A stretch of 64,000 nucleotides of DNA from Kineosporia aurantiaca JCM 3230 (GCA_000719025.1 JODP01000013.1:558001-622000); one strand, 5' to 3'. Counted from the first letter of the stretch, positions 19,110 to 27,727 are shown. Notes: generated by a model from the letters alone, not told the origin. A program made the numbers and translations.

Positions 19110-20245
19110 CGGGAGACCTCGCTCGGCCGGGTGGCGGGGGCCGCGACGGCCTTGTCGATCGGCAGGACCCAGTCCACCCCGCAGGCCGCGGGCTTGTCCG
19201 GGTTGCGCAGGTTGCTGCAGCAGTTCGCCGGGCAGACGTCGTGCCAGGGGCCGCTCCCGGCGAAGGACGGCCGGTCCGGGTCCTCGCCCCGCTCGGCCGC
19301 GGCCCGCTCGACCACCAGCGCGGCCAGGGTGGCGGCGAAGGCCGGGGCCCGGCCGGACGTGGCCGCCCGGACGAACGGCAGGTCCAGGCCCCGGGCGATC
19401 TCCTCGGCCTCGGTGTCGAGGTCGAAGACCACCTCCATGTGATCGCTGACGAAACCGATCGGCACGACCACCACCCCGGGGGCGCCCTCGGCCTTGAGTC
19501 GCTCCAGGTGCGGGCCGATGTCCGGCTCCAGCCAGGGCTGCGAGGGCGGGCCGGAGCGCGAGCAGTAGACCAGGTCCCACTCCGGGACGCTCGCGCCCCC
19601 GAGCCGGGAGATCACCGCCGCGCAGGCCTCCCGGTGGGTGCCGGTGTAGGCGTTCCCCTCCGGGCCGGACGCGTCGTCCATCGCGTCCGGGATCGAGTGG
19701 GTGACGAACGCGACCCGGGAACCGGCGGGCAGGGTGCCCAGCCCCTCGGTGATCGAGTCGGCCACCGGCTGGAGGAAACCCTCCTGGTCGAAGTAGTGCC
19801 GGATCTTGTCCACCCGCATCGTCCGGCCCTCGTGGGCCAGCTCGATCAGGGCCTCGGCCAGGTCCTCGCGGTACTGCCGGCAGCCGGAGTAGCTGGGGTA
19901 GGCACTGGTGACCACGGTCAGCACCCGCCGGGCGCCGGCCTCGTGCGCCTCGCGCAGTGCGTCCACCGTGAACGGGGCCCAGTTGCGGTTACCCCAGTAG
20001 ACCGGCGCGTCGACCCCGGCGGCGGCCAGCTGCTCGCGCAGATTGGCCAGCAGCAGCCGGTTCTCGTCGTTGATCGGGCTGCGGCCGCCGAAGTGCCCGT
20101 AGTGCTCGGCGACCTCGGTCAGGCGCTCGCGCGGGATGCCCCGCCCCCGGGTCACGTTCTCCAGGAACGGCATCACCTCGTCCGGTGACTCGGGCCCTCC
20201 GAACGAGAGCAGAAGAACGGCGTCGTACGGCTTGAAGGAGCTCAC
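19106..20245 (-). CDS. hemH: Ferrochelatase (coproporphyrin ferrochelatase type)
   Basis: The GTG at 20245 with a GGGAGGA ribosome site starts a 379-residue protein. DAVLLLSFGGPESPDEVMPF at the N-terminus, then HYGHFGGRSPIN, and the central VTHSIPD containing the catalytic His, identify ferrochelatase. The C-terminal half has DHMEVVFDLDTEA and a cysteine cluster (CPANCCSN followed by ACGVDW) like that of actinobacterial enzymes carrying a [2Fe-2S] cluster. In actinobacteria this enzyme inserts iron into coproporphyrin III in the coproporphyrin-dependent haem pathway. It is translationally coupled to suhB downstream. Confidence 0.95.
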   Translation of the reverse strand: MSSFKPYDAVLLLSFGGPESPDEVMPFLENVTRGRGIPRERLTEVAEHYGHFGGRSPINDENRLLLANLREQLAAAGVDAPVYWGNRNWAPFTVDALREAHEAGARRVLTVVTSAYPSYSGCRQYREDLAEALIELAHEGRTMRVDKIRHYFDQEGFLQPVADSITEGLGTLPAGSRVAFVTHSIPDAMDDASGPEGNAYTGTHREACAAVISRLGGASVPEWDLVYCSRSGPPSQPWLEPDIGPHLERLKAEGAPGVVVVPIGFVSDHMEVVFDLDTEAEEIARGLDLPFVRAATSGRAPAFAATLAALVVERAAAERGEDPDRPSFAGSGPWHDVCPANCCSNLRNPDKPAACGVDWVLPIDKAVAAPATRPSEVSR

Positions 20246-20531
20246 GGACCTGATCCTCCCAAGCCGGGCCGCCGGCCGCGCGCCCGGGTACCGGCGTGTC
20301 CCGGCGCGCCTTCCCCCGCACCCGAGGGGCCCGGCGTCCATAATCAGGGCTCTCCCCGGCACCACCAGGACAACTCAGTGTGATTTCATCGGTACCCAGG
20401 TCCTCACGGAACCCTGGGTCAACGGCATGGGCCGGTGAAGTTGTCGCCGACTCGCCCGGGCGCCTCCTTCGCCGATGAGGTACGAAGTGGCACAGTCTTC
20501 ACGCAGGTCGCGGTTGCCGGAGGGAGTGAAC

Positions 20532-21824
20532 ATGGAAGATCTTTCGCTCGTCGGCGTCCATGAGGACGGGGAGCACCTGCTCGTCATGGGTCCGAACGGC
20601 GCGCGCTTCCGGTTGCGGGTGGACGACGCGCTGCGCGCGGCGATCCGGCGCGACCGCGCCCGTCTGAGTCAGCTGCAGATCGAGTCCGAGGGGCGGCTGC
20701 GCCCGCGCGAGATCCAGGCCCGGATCCGCTCCGGCGAGACCGCCGAGGAGGTGGCCGAGGCCGCCGGCCTCTCCCTGGAGCACGTGCGCAAGTACGAGGG
20801 CCCGGTGCTCGCCGAACGTGAGTACGTGGCCGAGCAGGCGCGGCGCGTCCGGGTGCGGCGCGGGGGCAGCGCCGAGTCGCTCTCGCTGGACGACACGGTG
20901 ACCGAGCGGCTGATCGCCCGCGAGGTCGACCAGGAGAGCACCTCCTGGGACGCCTGGCGCGGCGACGACGGTCTCTGGGTGCTCGCGCTGGAGTTCGTCG
21001 CCGGTTCCACGCTGCGGCAGGCCCGCTGGCTCTACAACTCCAGCCTGCGGCACGTCACCGCGCACAACGACGAGGCCCGCTGGCTCACCGAGGACGAGCC
21101 GCCCCAGGCCGAGGCCGAGACCACCGCGACCGGCAGCATGCGCCGGCTGAGCCCGGTGCGCGGCGGGGATCGCCCGTTCGACGTGGAGGCGCCGGACGCC
21201 CGGCCGCCCTACGAGGAGCCCGCCGCCGTCAATCTGCTCGACACGTTGCGCGAACGCCGGGGCCGCCGCACCCGCGCCCTCACCGAGGACGAGGAACGCG
21301 CCGGTCACTCCGACCCGGTCCGCAGCGCGATCGACACCCTGCTCAGCCGCACCGACACGATGGGCGAACCGCCCGCCGCGCACCCGGCCCGCTCCCGTCC
21401 GCAGGACGCGCGGGACGGAGAGGTGCTGGTGCTGCCGGACACCGAGTCGGTGTACGACCTCGACCAGGCCGACTCCCCCACGTCCAAGGCGGACCGGGGT
21501 GACCGGGGCGACCGGGACCGGCTGGACCGCGACCGCGCCGAGCGGGAACGGTCCGAGCGGGGTCGGGAACGGGCCGAGCGCGAGCGTCGCGAGCGGGCCG
21601 AGCGGCAGCGGGCCGAACTGGAACGCGCCGAGCTGGCCAAGGCGGCCGAGAAGGCCGAACTGGCCAAGCTGGCCAAGGCCGACCAGGTGGTCGACGTGGA
21701 CGCGGCGGAGGAGAAGGAGAAGACCCCGGTCCCGGCCGGGCGCCGGCCGGCTCCGGCCCGTAAGCAGCGCCGGGCCAGCGTGCCTTCCTGGGACGACATC
21801 GTGTTCGGGCAGCGGCGCGACTGA
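20532..21824 (+). CDS. sepH: Septation protein SepH (DUF3071)
   Basis: From ATG 20532 (MEDLSLVGVHEDGEHLLV) the protein is 430 residues. The N-terminal DUF3071 domain (residues 1-about 170) contains a helix-turn-helix (RPREIQARIRSGETAEEVAE) and the conserved WDAWRGDDGLWVLALEF. The C-terminal half is a long disordered Arg/Glu/Ala-rich region with heptad-like DRLDRDRAERERSER repeats. SepH binds FtsZ and promotes its assembly in Streptomyces and Mycobacterium. The very end (RKQRRASVPSWDDIVFG) is the typical conserved C-terminal tail. A GTG six bases upstream is an equally possible start. Confidence 0.93.
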   Translation: MEDLSLVGVHEDGEHLLVMGPNGARFRLRVDDALRAAIRRDRARLSQLQIESEGRLRPREIQARIRSGETAEEVAEAAGLSLEHVRKYEGPVLAEREYVAEQARRVRVRRGGSAESLSLDDTVTERLIAREVDQESTSWDAWRGDDGLWVLALEFVAGSTLRQARWLYNSSLRHVTAHNDEARWLTEDEPPQAEAETTATGSMRRLSPVRGGDRPFDVEAPDARPPYEEPAAVNLLDTLRERRGRRTRALTEDEERAGHSDPVRSAIDTLLSRTDTMGEPPAAHPARSRPQDARDGEVLVLPDTESVYDLDQADSPTSKADRGDRGDRDRLDRDRAERERSERGRERAERERRERAERQRAELERAELAKAAEKAELAKLAKADQVVDVDAAEEKEKTPVPAGRRPAPARKQRRASVPSWDDIVFGQRRD

Positions 21825-21847
21825 ACCCTACGCATACTGAACCCTAC

Positions 21848-21894
21848 GAATGAGGGACGCTTTCCACGAGTCTCGTGGAAAGCGTCCCTCATTC
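21848..21894. terminator. Perfect 22-bp bidirectional terminator between convergent genes
   Basis: Arms 21848-21869 and 21873-21894 (GAATGAGGGACGCTTTCCAC... and its exact complement) form a 22-base stem with a three-base loop. It is followed on the plus strand by AGTTTTGGG and preceded by two direct copies of CTGAACCCTACG (21823-21848). It lies between the converging sepH and phosphodiesterase genes; the last base of the stem is the last base of the phosphodiesterase stop codon. Confidence 0.85.
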
Positions 21895-22991
21895 TAGTTT
21901 TGGGAGACCAGCATCGGGATCTCGGTCTCCACGCTGGTTCGCGAGCCGTGCAGCCCGAGCAACCGCAGGGTCTGCGGTCTCGCCGTACGGGAGTCCACCA
22001 CCGCGACCGGCCCGACGGCCGCCGTCACCACATCCCCGATGCGGGGTAGCACGTGCGGGGAGACCGGCCCGAACCAGTCCTCCGCCACCGCCTGTTCCCG
22101 GGTCACGACGGTCATGTCCTCACCCACCCGCGCCTGCCAGGCAGCGGCTACGTCTTCGGCCGCGCCGTCCACGCAGTACAGCTGCAACGAACGCGGCTCC
22201 CCGCCCAGATGCCTTACCCCGGTGAGGAGTTCCGGCTCGTTGGCGATGTCCAGCCGGTTCTCGAAGGGCACGTCCACCATGCCGTGGTCGGCGGTGATCA
22301 CCAGCAGGCTGCCCGGCGGAAGCCCGGCCGCGAGCTGCTGGGCGCAGGCGTCCACCCGTTCCAGCTCACCGGTCCAGTTCCAGGACCGGCAGCCCTGCTC
22401 GTGCCCGATCTTGTCGAGATCGCCCCAGTACAGGTAGATCAGCGAACCCTTGGAGCGGCGGGCGGCGCCGATCGCCACCTCGACCCGCTCCTCCAGCGAC
22501 TGGGCGGCGACGAACCGGCCGCCGCGCTGCACCGCCTCGGTCAGCCCGGACCCGTCGAAGAACCCCGGCCCGATCCGGACCACGTCCCGCCCGGCTGCGA
22601 CGACCTGCTCGAACACCGTCGGCGCGGGCTGCCAGACCCGCGGGTCGACCTCCGGATCCCACATCAGCTCGTTGAACAGCTTGTCCCGGGCCGGGTCGAG
22701 CACGTCCAGGGCGACCAGGCCGTGCGCCCCGGGCAGCAGACCGGTGCCCAGCATGCCCAGGCTGGTCGCCGTGGTGCTGGGAAACCCCGAGGTCAGCTTC
22801 GTGGAGTGCGGGTTCTGGCGGAGTCCGCGCAGGAACGGCGCATGGCCGGAACTGGCCCTGAGCAACTGGTCGCCGAGCCCGTCGACGAGCATCACGACGA
22901 CCGTGCGGGCCTTGGGCAGCAGGGCGCGGGACTTGGACCGGTTGTCCAGGGCGAGCGCGGCGGAGGGAAGGACGTCGGCCAGGGTGTACAT
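21894..22991 (-). CDS. Alkaline-phosphatase-superfamily nucleotide pyrophosphatase/phosphodiesterase
   Basis: From ATG 22991 the protein has 365 residues. The metal-site motifs of the type I phosphodiesterase (NPP) family are in order: VVVMLVDGLG (Asp), SGFPSTTATS (nucleophile Thr), YWGDLDKIGHEQG (Asp and His), TADHGMVDV (Asp-His) and GLHGSRT (His). No signal peptide is visible, so it appears cytoplasmic. Family members hydrolyse phosphodiester or pyrophosphate bonds of nucleotides or lipids; the substrate is unknown. An alternative longer start at 23171 would overlap the DUF5998 gene. Confidence 0.9.
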   Translation of the reverse strand: MYTLADVLPSAALALDNRSKSRALLPKARTVVVMLVDGLGDQLLRASSGHAPFLRGLRQNPHSTKLTSGFPSTTATSLGMLGTGLLPGAHGLVALDVLDPARDKLFNELMWDPEVDPRVWQPAPTVFEQVVAAGRDVVRIGPGFFDGSGLTEAVQRGGRFVAAQSLEERVEVAIGAARRSKGSLIYLYWGDLDKIGHEQGCRSWNWTGELERVDACAQQLAAGLPPGSLLVITADHGMVDVPFENRLDIANEPELLTGVRHLGGEPRSLQLYCVDGAAEDVAAAWQARVGEDMTVVTREQAVAEDWFGPVSPHVLPRIGDVVTAAVGPVAVVDSRTARPQTLRLLGLHGSRTSVETEIPMLVSQN

Positions 22992-23026
22992 CGTTCGTTT
23001 CGCTGGGGTGAGCCGGTCAGAGCCGG

Positions 23027-23647
23027 TCAGAGGCGGGCGGTGGCGGCGGAGAGGGCCCGGGCGAACGCGGCGGCGGCCCGGACGGCGGCCTCCCCCTCGG
23101 CCTCGGCCGAGAGCCGGACGGTGATGTCGTCGGCCGCCAGGGTGCCGGTGTAGCCGTGGTCGGCCTCGCACTCCGGGTCGGCGCAGGAGGCCGGCTCCAG
23201 GTCCACCCGGGTCAGCGCCCCCCAGCCGATGGTCAGGCTGAGCTCGCGCGGGACCACCCCCGAACGGTGCTGTTCCGGGCTGGTCACGGCGTGCGAGAGC
23301 ACCACCGAGGTGACCTTGCTCAGCGGCACCGCCTCGGTCGAGGCGGAGGCGTACGGCTCCGGGCTCAGGGCATCCGGATCGTGGTCGTCGGCGTGCGCCA
23401 CCACCAGCCGGGTCGGGGTCAGCGACAGCACGGTGACGTGCCGACGCACCTCCACCCGGTCGAACGTCGTCTCCTGCTGGACCAGGTAGGACTTCACCTG
23501 TTCGCCGGCGATGGCGACATCCATCGCGTCGAGCACGAGCGTGGGGTAGAAGCCCGCCCGCTCGACCTCGGCCACCAGTTCTTCGGGCAGGGCGCTGGTC
23601 TCATTGGTCGGGCTGACCTTGGCGTCGGTCCCGGGTCCTTCACGCAT
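23027..23647 (-). CDS. DUF5998 family protein
   Basis: The 206-residue product begins MREGPGTDAKVS and has the conserved ELVAEVERAGFYPTLVLDAM, VRRHVTVLSLTPTRLVVAHA and DPECEADHGYTGTLAADDIT segments of DUF5998. This actinobacterial family has unknown function and is usually found beside the phosphodiesterase and sepH genes. It is predicted to be soluble and beta-rich, with two cysteines (CADPEC) that might bind metal. It sits 35 bases upstream of the phosphodiesterase start on the same strand and is probably co-transcribed. Confidence 0.85.
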   Translation of the reverse strand: MREGPGTDAKVSPTNETSALPEELVAEVERAGFYPTLVLDAMDVAIAGEQVKSYLVQQETTFDRVEVRRHVTVLSLTPTRLVVAHADDHDPDALSPEPYASASTEAVPLSKVTSVVLSHAVTSPEQHRSGVVPRELSLTIGWGALTRVDLEPASCADPECEADHGYTGTLAADDITVRLSAEAEGEAAVRAAAAFARALSAATARL

Positions 23648-23662
23648 TGCCCCATCTTGTCA

Positions 23663-23700
23663 CTCCGGCCGGGTACCGGCGCGGACACGCCCGGCCGGAG
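23663..23700 (-). terminator. Intercistronic hairpin after the GNAT/CoA-ligase gene
   Basis: CTCCGGCCGGG (23663-23673) pairs perfectly with CCCGGCCGGAG (23690-23700) across a 16-base loop. It begins five bases after the stop of the large gene at 23706 and ends before the DUF5998 start, and so probably separates the two transcripts. Confidence 0.6.
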
Positions 23701-23705
23701 CCGCC

Positions 23706-26387
23706 TCAGCTGGACAGCTCCCGGCGCACCGTGTCCGCCCGCTCGGCCGGCCGGGCCACCCGGATCTGCGCGTCCAGCACGGCCATTCCCTGCTCGGCGA
23801 CCACCACCGGGTTCAGCTCCAGCTCGGCCACCTCGGGCAGCTCGTCCGCCAGAAGCGCAACCCGGCCGATCAGGTCCTCCAGCGCGGGCACGTCCACCGG
23901 CGCCGCCCCCTTGTGCCCGAACAGCTTGGGCGCCGCGCGGACCGACCGCACCAGGTCGGAGATGTCCACGTCGGTCAGCGGCGGGATCCGGTGCCCGACG
24001 TCGCCGAGCAGCCCGACCGCGTCCCCACCCAGCCCGAACGAGACCACCGGACCGAACAACGGGTCCTCCACCGTCCGCAGCACGCAGGCCACCCCGGGCT
24101 CGGCCATCCTCTGGACCACCAGCTGGTCGGCCTCCAGCGGACCCAGCGTCGCGCGCATCTGGGCGAAGTCCGCCAGCAGCTCACCCTCGTCCTCGATGTT
24201 CAGCCGTACTCCCCCGAGATCGACCCGATGCCGCAGGTGCGGAGCGGTGGTCTTCAGCACCACCGGATAGCCGATCTCCTGTGCCGCCCGCGCCGCGTCC
24301 TCCGCCGTCGCAACCGGCGTGCGGGGCCAGAGCCGGATCCCGAACGCCGCCAGCAAGCGGGACGCCTGCTCGGCGTCGAGCTGGGTGCTGTCTTCCCAGG
24401 GCGAGGTTTCCAGCGCCTCGGCGATCACCGCGCGCGCAGCGGCCAGGTCTGCTTCCGGCTCTACTCGTACTCCGGGGTCGCGACGACGCCAACGCGCGTA
24501 CCACTCCGCCTTCGCCAGTGCCCGCACCGCCTCTTCCGGCGTGGGGTAGGACGGGATCAGGCGGGGGTTGGACAGCGCCCGGCTTACCCCGTGCACGCCG
24601 ACGAAGCAGGCCACCACCGGGATGTCCGGCGACTGGGCGGAAACCTCGGAGAGCGCCCGGGCCACCTGGTCGGCCTCGGTGGCGATCGGGGGGATGAACG
24701 CGGCCACCACCGAATGGACGTCCTCGGCGGCGAACGCCTCGGTCAGGGCGGCCCGGAACTGCTCGGCGTCGGCCTGCGGATGAAGAGCGACCGGCTTGTG
24801 GACGACGGTCAGGCCGGCCGTCACGCACGCGTCCGCGATCAGGGTGCTGAGGGCGTCGCTGTTCCCGACGATGGCCACGTTGGGTCCCGCCGGAGGCGGC
24901 TGGTTGAGGACGATCTGGGCCACGTCGAGCATTTCGGCGACGGTTTGCACGCGGATGCAGCCGGACTGGCGGAGCATCGCGTCGAACGCCTCCCGCGGCG
25001 CCGTGCTCGCCCGCACCGAATGCCCGGGCGGCACCCCGAATCCCGACAGGCCGGACTTCAGCACGATCACCGGCTTGGAACGGGCCAGCCGCCGCGCGAT
25101 CCGGGAGAACTTGCGCGGGTTACCGAAGCTTTCGAGATACAGGCCGACCGCGTCGGTGCCCGCGTCCTCCTCCCAGTACTGCATGCAGTCGTTACCGGAG
25201 ACATCGGCCCGGTTGCCCGCCGAGAGGAAGGTGGAGACTCCGAGCCCCCGCCGCTCAACCGCGTCCAGAACCGCCACCGCCAGGCCGCCGGACTGCGAGA
25301 AGAGGCCCAGGCGACCCTGTTCCGGCAGATCGGGGATCAGCGACATGTTCAGCCGGGTGGCCTCGGCCGCGTTGATCAACCCCCAGGAGTTCGGCCCCAC
25401 GACCCGCATCCCGTGAGACCGGGCCAGCCGCACCAGTTCCCGCTGCCGGGCCAGTCCCTCGTCTCCCGTCTCGGCGAAACCGCTGGAGACCACCACCATT
25501 CCGCGCACGCCGTGCTCGGCACACTCCCGCACCACGTCCAGCACGCCCTCGGCCGGGATCGCGACCAGGACCAGGTCGATGTCCCCGTCCACGTCCGCCA
25601 GCCGGCGCACCGTGGGCCGCCCGAGCAACTCGTCGGCCTCGTGATGGACGATGTGCAGCCGGCCGCTGTACCCACCCGCGATCAGGTTGGTCAGCAGTTT
25701 GTGCCCGACCGTGTTGGTCCGCCGGCTCGCCCCGATCACCGCCACCGAGGACGGGTTCAGCAGCCGCTCCATGCTCCGCGCCTCGGCCCGGTGCTCGCGG
25801 GCCTCCATCACGGCCAGGGACCGCTCGGTCGGGTCGATGACGAACCGCACCTCGATGTACCCGTCGTCGAACTTCGACTTCAGCTCGTACCCCGCCTCAC
25901 GGAAAACGGTCAGCATCTTCCGGTTACGGGGTAGCACGTCGGCCACGAACTGACGGATGCCGTTCTCCCGCGCGGCCGCGGCCAGATGCTCCAGAAGCAC
26001 CGAACTGATGCCCCGGCCCTGGTGTGCGTCGCTGATGTTGAACGCCACCTCCGCTGCGTCCGATCCCGTGTCCAGGCGGTCGTAGCGGCCTACCCCCACG
26101 ATGTCGTCTCCCAGGACGGCGATCAGGGCCACCCGGTCGTGATGATCGACGTTGGTGAAGTGATGCAGATCGCGCGGCGAAAGGCGGGGCATAGGGGCGA
26201 AGAAGCGGAGATAGATGGATTCCGGGGACTGGTGGACGTGGAACCGCTGCAGTGCGTCGGCGTCGTCCGCCGTGATCGGGCGGAGGTGGGCGGTGGCGCC
26301 GTCGCGCAGGACGACGTCCGCCTCCCAGTGCAGGGGGTAGTCCGGCTGCTCGTTCGTCACCTGGGCCACGGCTACCAGGCTACGCAT
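23706..26387 (-). CDS. GNAT acetyltransferase fused to an acyl-CoA synthetase (NDP-forming) module
   Basis: The 893-residue protein has an N-terminal GNAT domain (about residues 20-190; acetyl-CoA motif DAHQGRGISSVLLEHL), then a CoA-binding domain (LLNPSSVAVIGASRR, about 210-340), a succinyl-CoA-ligase-like domain, and an ATP-grasp domain at the C-terminus (about 670-893). This fusion defines the Pat-type protein lysine acetyltransferases known from Salmonella, Streptomyces and others, which acetylate acetyl-CoA synthetase and other enzymes. Here the GNAT domain is at the N-terminus, the order usual in actinobacteria. The ligase module is usually catalytically dead in Pat proteins and may act as a sensor. 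Confidence 0.9.
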   Translation of the reverse strand: MRSLVAVAQVTNEQPDYPLHWEADVVLRDGATAHLRPITADDADALQRFHVHQSPESIYLRFFAPMPRLSPRDLHHFTNVDHHDRVALIAVLGDDIVGVGRYDRLDTGSDAAEVAFNISDAHQGRGISSVLLEHLAAAARENGIRQFVADVLPRNRKMLTVFREAGYELKSKFDDGYIEVRFVIDPTERSLAVMEAREHRAEARSMERLLNPSSVAVIGASRRTNTVGHKLLTNLIAGGYSGRLHIVHHEADELLGRPTVRRLADVDGDIDLVLVAIPAEGVLDVVRECAEHGVRGMVVVSSGFAETGDEGLARQRELVRLARSHGMRVVGPNSWGLINAAEATRLNMSLIPDLPEQGRLGLFSQSGGLAVAVLDAVERRGLGVSTFLSAGNRADVSGNDCMQYWEEDAGTDAVGLYLESFGNPRKFSRIARRLARSKPVIVLKSGLSGFGVPPGHSVRASTAPREAFDAMLRQSGCIRVQTVAEMLDVAQIVLNQPPPAGPNVAIVGNSDALSTLIADACVTAGLTVVHKPVALHPQADAEQFRAALTEAFAAEDVHSVVAAFIPPIATEADQVARALSEVSAQSPDIPVVACFVGVHGVSRALSNPRLIPSYPTPEEAVRALAKAEWYARWRRRDPGVRVEPEADLAAARAVIAEALETSPWEDSTQLDAEQASRLLAAFGIRLWPRTPVATAEDAARAAQEIGYPVVLKTTAPHLRHRVDLGGVRLNIEDEGELLADFAQMRATLGPLEADQLVVQRMAEPGVACVLRTVEDPLFGPVVSFGLGGDAVGLLGDVGHRIPPLTDVDISDLVRSVRAAPKLFGHKGAAPVDVPALEDLIGRVALLADELPEVAELELNPVVVAEQGMAVLDAQIRVARPAERADTVRRELSS

Positions 26388-26443
26388 GGGGCGCGGCCCG
26401 CGCTCGCGGCCACGGGCCCGCTTTCTCGTGGAAGGCTTCGGAC

Positions 26444-27070
26444 ATGGAATTTGAGGACGTTGTCCGCGCCCGTCGGATGGTGCGCACCTATGACCCGTCG
26501 AGGCCGGTCCCCCGCGCCGTGCTCGGCCGTCTGCTCGACCTGGCGACCCGGGCCCCCAGCGCCGGGTTCAGCCAGGGCTGGGACTTCGTGGTGCTGAGCA
26601 CCCCGGAGCAGGTGGACCGGTTCTGGACGGCGACCGGGGGCGACGGCGAGGAGCAGGACCGGTGGCTGCAGGGCATGCGGACCGCCCCCGCGCTGATCCT
26701 CTGCCTCTCCGACCGGGACGCCTACCTGGATCGCTACGCCGAGCCGGACAAGGGGTGGACCGACCGGGACGAGGCGCGCTGGCCGGTGCCCTACTGGGAC
26801 GTGGACACCGGTATGGCCTCGATGGTCATCCTGCTCGCGGCCGTGGACGCGGGACTGGCGGGCTGCTTCTTCGGAGTTCCCCCCGAGCACCTGGACGAGG
26901 TCCGCGACGCCTTCGCCATCCCCTCCGGCCGGCACGTCGTGGGCGTCATCAGCCTGGGGCATCCTCCGGCCCCGGGAGCCGACCGGAAGTCGCCCTCGCT
27001 GCGCCGCGGTCGCAAGCCGGTCGAGCAGGTCGGGCACGACGGGGTTTTCGGCGCGCAGTTCCGGATCTGA
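26444..27070 (+). CDS. Nitroreductase family FMN-dependent oxidoreductase
   Basis: The 208-residue protein has the nitroreductase N-terminal motif VVRARRMVRTYDPSRPVP, then LATRAPSAGFSQGWDFVV, which surrounds the FMN phosphate, and the C-terminal GLAGCFFGVPPEHLDEVRDA and HVVGVISLGHP. The enzymes reduce nitro, quinone or other substrates with NAD(P)H. An unusual WPVPYWDVDTGMASMVILLA segment in place of the common glycine-rich stretch is typical of an actinobacterial subgroup. It is divergent from the acetyltransferase gene, with 56 bases between the starts. Confidence 0.88.
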   Translation: MEFEDVVRARRMVRTYDPSRPVPRAVLGRLLDLATRAPSAGFSQGWDFVVLSTPEQVDRFWTATGGDGEEQDRWLQGMRTAPALILCLSDRDAYLDRYAEPDKGWTDRDEARWPVPYWDVDTGMASMVILLAAVDAGLAGCFFGVPPEHLDEVRDAFAIPSGRHVVGVISLGHPPAPGADRKSPSLRRGRKPVEQVGHDGVFGAQFRI

Positions 27071-27222
27071 CCCTGGAATCGGCTGTGAACGGCTGCGGTT
27101 CGGCTGTCAGAGCTGTCAGAGCCGGCTCGCAGGGTTTGCGCCTGGTTCTGCCAGGAACGGGCGGCAGAGTTCTTCTCACGACAGCGAAACAGTCGCTGCA
27201 TCAAGAAGAAAGCGAGCCGATC

Positions 27223-27339
27223 ATGGCGAAGATCCTGAAGCCCCGCACCCGCCGCCCGGTCAAGGCCGAGAACCAGCCGAAGCCCGAGAACCGGCCCGCG
27301 CCGAAGGATCAGGGCCCGGCCCGCGACCGCGACCGCTGA
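27223..27339 (+). CDS. Basic Pro/Arg-rich micro-protein, copy 1 (38 aa)
   Basis: ATG at 27223 behind AAGAAGAAAGCGAG. The product starts MAKILKPRTRRPVK, then a Pro/Lys/Glu/Arg tail (ENQPKPENRPAPKDQGP) and ends ARDRDR. There is no signal peptide, cysteine or hydrophobic helix. A second gene 165 bases downstream encodes the same first 14 residues, and 41 of the 42 bases are identical including synonymous positions, which argues that both are genuine coding sequences. The next gene on the strand is an ABC half-transporter. Possible roles are an exported peptide, a regulatory leader peptide, or a small nucleic-acid- or ribosome-binding protein; none is proven. Confidence 0.6.
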   Translation: MAKILKPRTRRPVKAENQPKPENRPAPKDQGPARDRDR

Positions 27340-27387
27340 CCAGCTCCCTCCCCCACCCCCACCGAGACCGAACCAAGGAGAACCCCC

Positions 27388-27510
27388 ATGGCCAAGATCC
27401 TGAAGCCCCGCACCCGCCGCCCGGTCAAGTACACGCCGCAGCCGGAGCCGCACAAGGTGACCCGGCAGCCGGAGCCCACCCAGGCCCCGCAGCCGGCCGC
27501 GCGTCACTGA
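27388..27510 (+). CDS. Basic Pro/Arg-rich micro-protein, copy 2 (40 aa)
   Basis: ATG at 27388 with a textbook AAGGAGAA site eight bases upstream. The product starts MAKILKPRTRRPVK and continues YTPQPEPHKVTRQPEP, ending TQAPQPAARH, so Pro and basic residues make up most of it. It shares its first 14 residues with copy 1 and then diverges. The composition resembles proline-rich antimicrobial or nucleic-acid-binding peptides, but this is composition only. A 217-base stretch with four hairpins separates it from the ABC transporter at 27728. Confidence 0.65.
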   Translation: MAKILKPRTRRPVKYTPQPEPHKVTRQPEPTQAPQPAARH

Positions 27511-27553
27511 GCCGGGCCGAACTGGTCCGGACTCCTCCGAACCGGGCCTGAAC

Positions 27554-27687
27554 CAGCGCCGATGAGGCGCTGAGGCCACTGCGACGCGAGCCATCCGCGT
27601 CGTCCGGGGTCGGTGGACACCGCAGGGTGCCCACCGGCCCCGCCGCTCTTTCCGCCGAAGTTCTTCTGACGTAAACCCTTTCGGCGG
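27554..27687 (+). promoter_or_regulatory. Row of four hairpins between micro-protein genes and ABC transporter
   Basis: The stems are CAGCGCC/GGCGCTG (27554-27572), GACGCG/CGCGTC (27583-27601), CGGTGG-A-CACC/GGTG-C-CCACCG (27611-27636), and CCGCCGAA/TTCGGCGG (27652-27687). All lie in 134 bases just before the AAGGAA ribosome site of the transporter. This could be a terminator plus attenuator-like leader. No known riboswitch family was recognised. Confidence 0.45.
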
Positions 27688-27727
27688 CGGTCAGCCCGCC
27701 GTCACGGCCGAAGGAACCGATCCGGAC

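Noticed and set aside
18261..19580. 439-residue frame across suhB and ferrochelatase
   Set aside because: The N-terminal third is out of frame with ferrochelatase; the GTG at 19109 overlapping the ferrochelatase stop is the natural suhB start.
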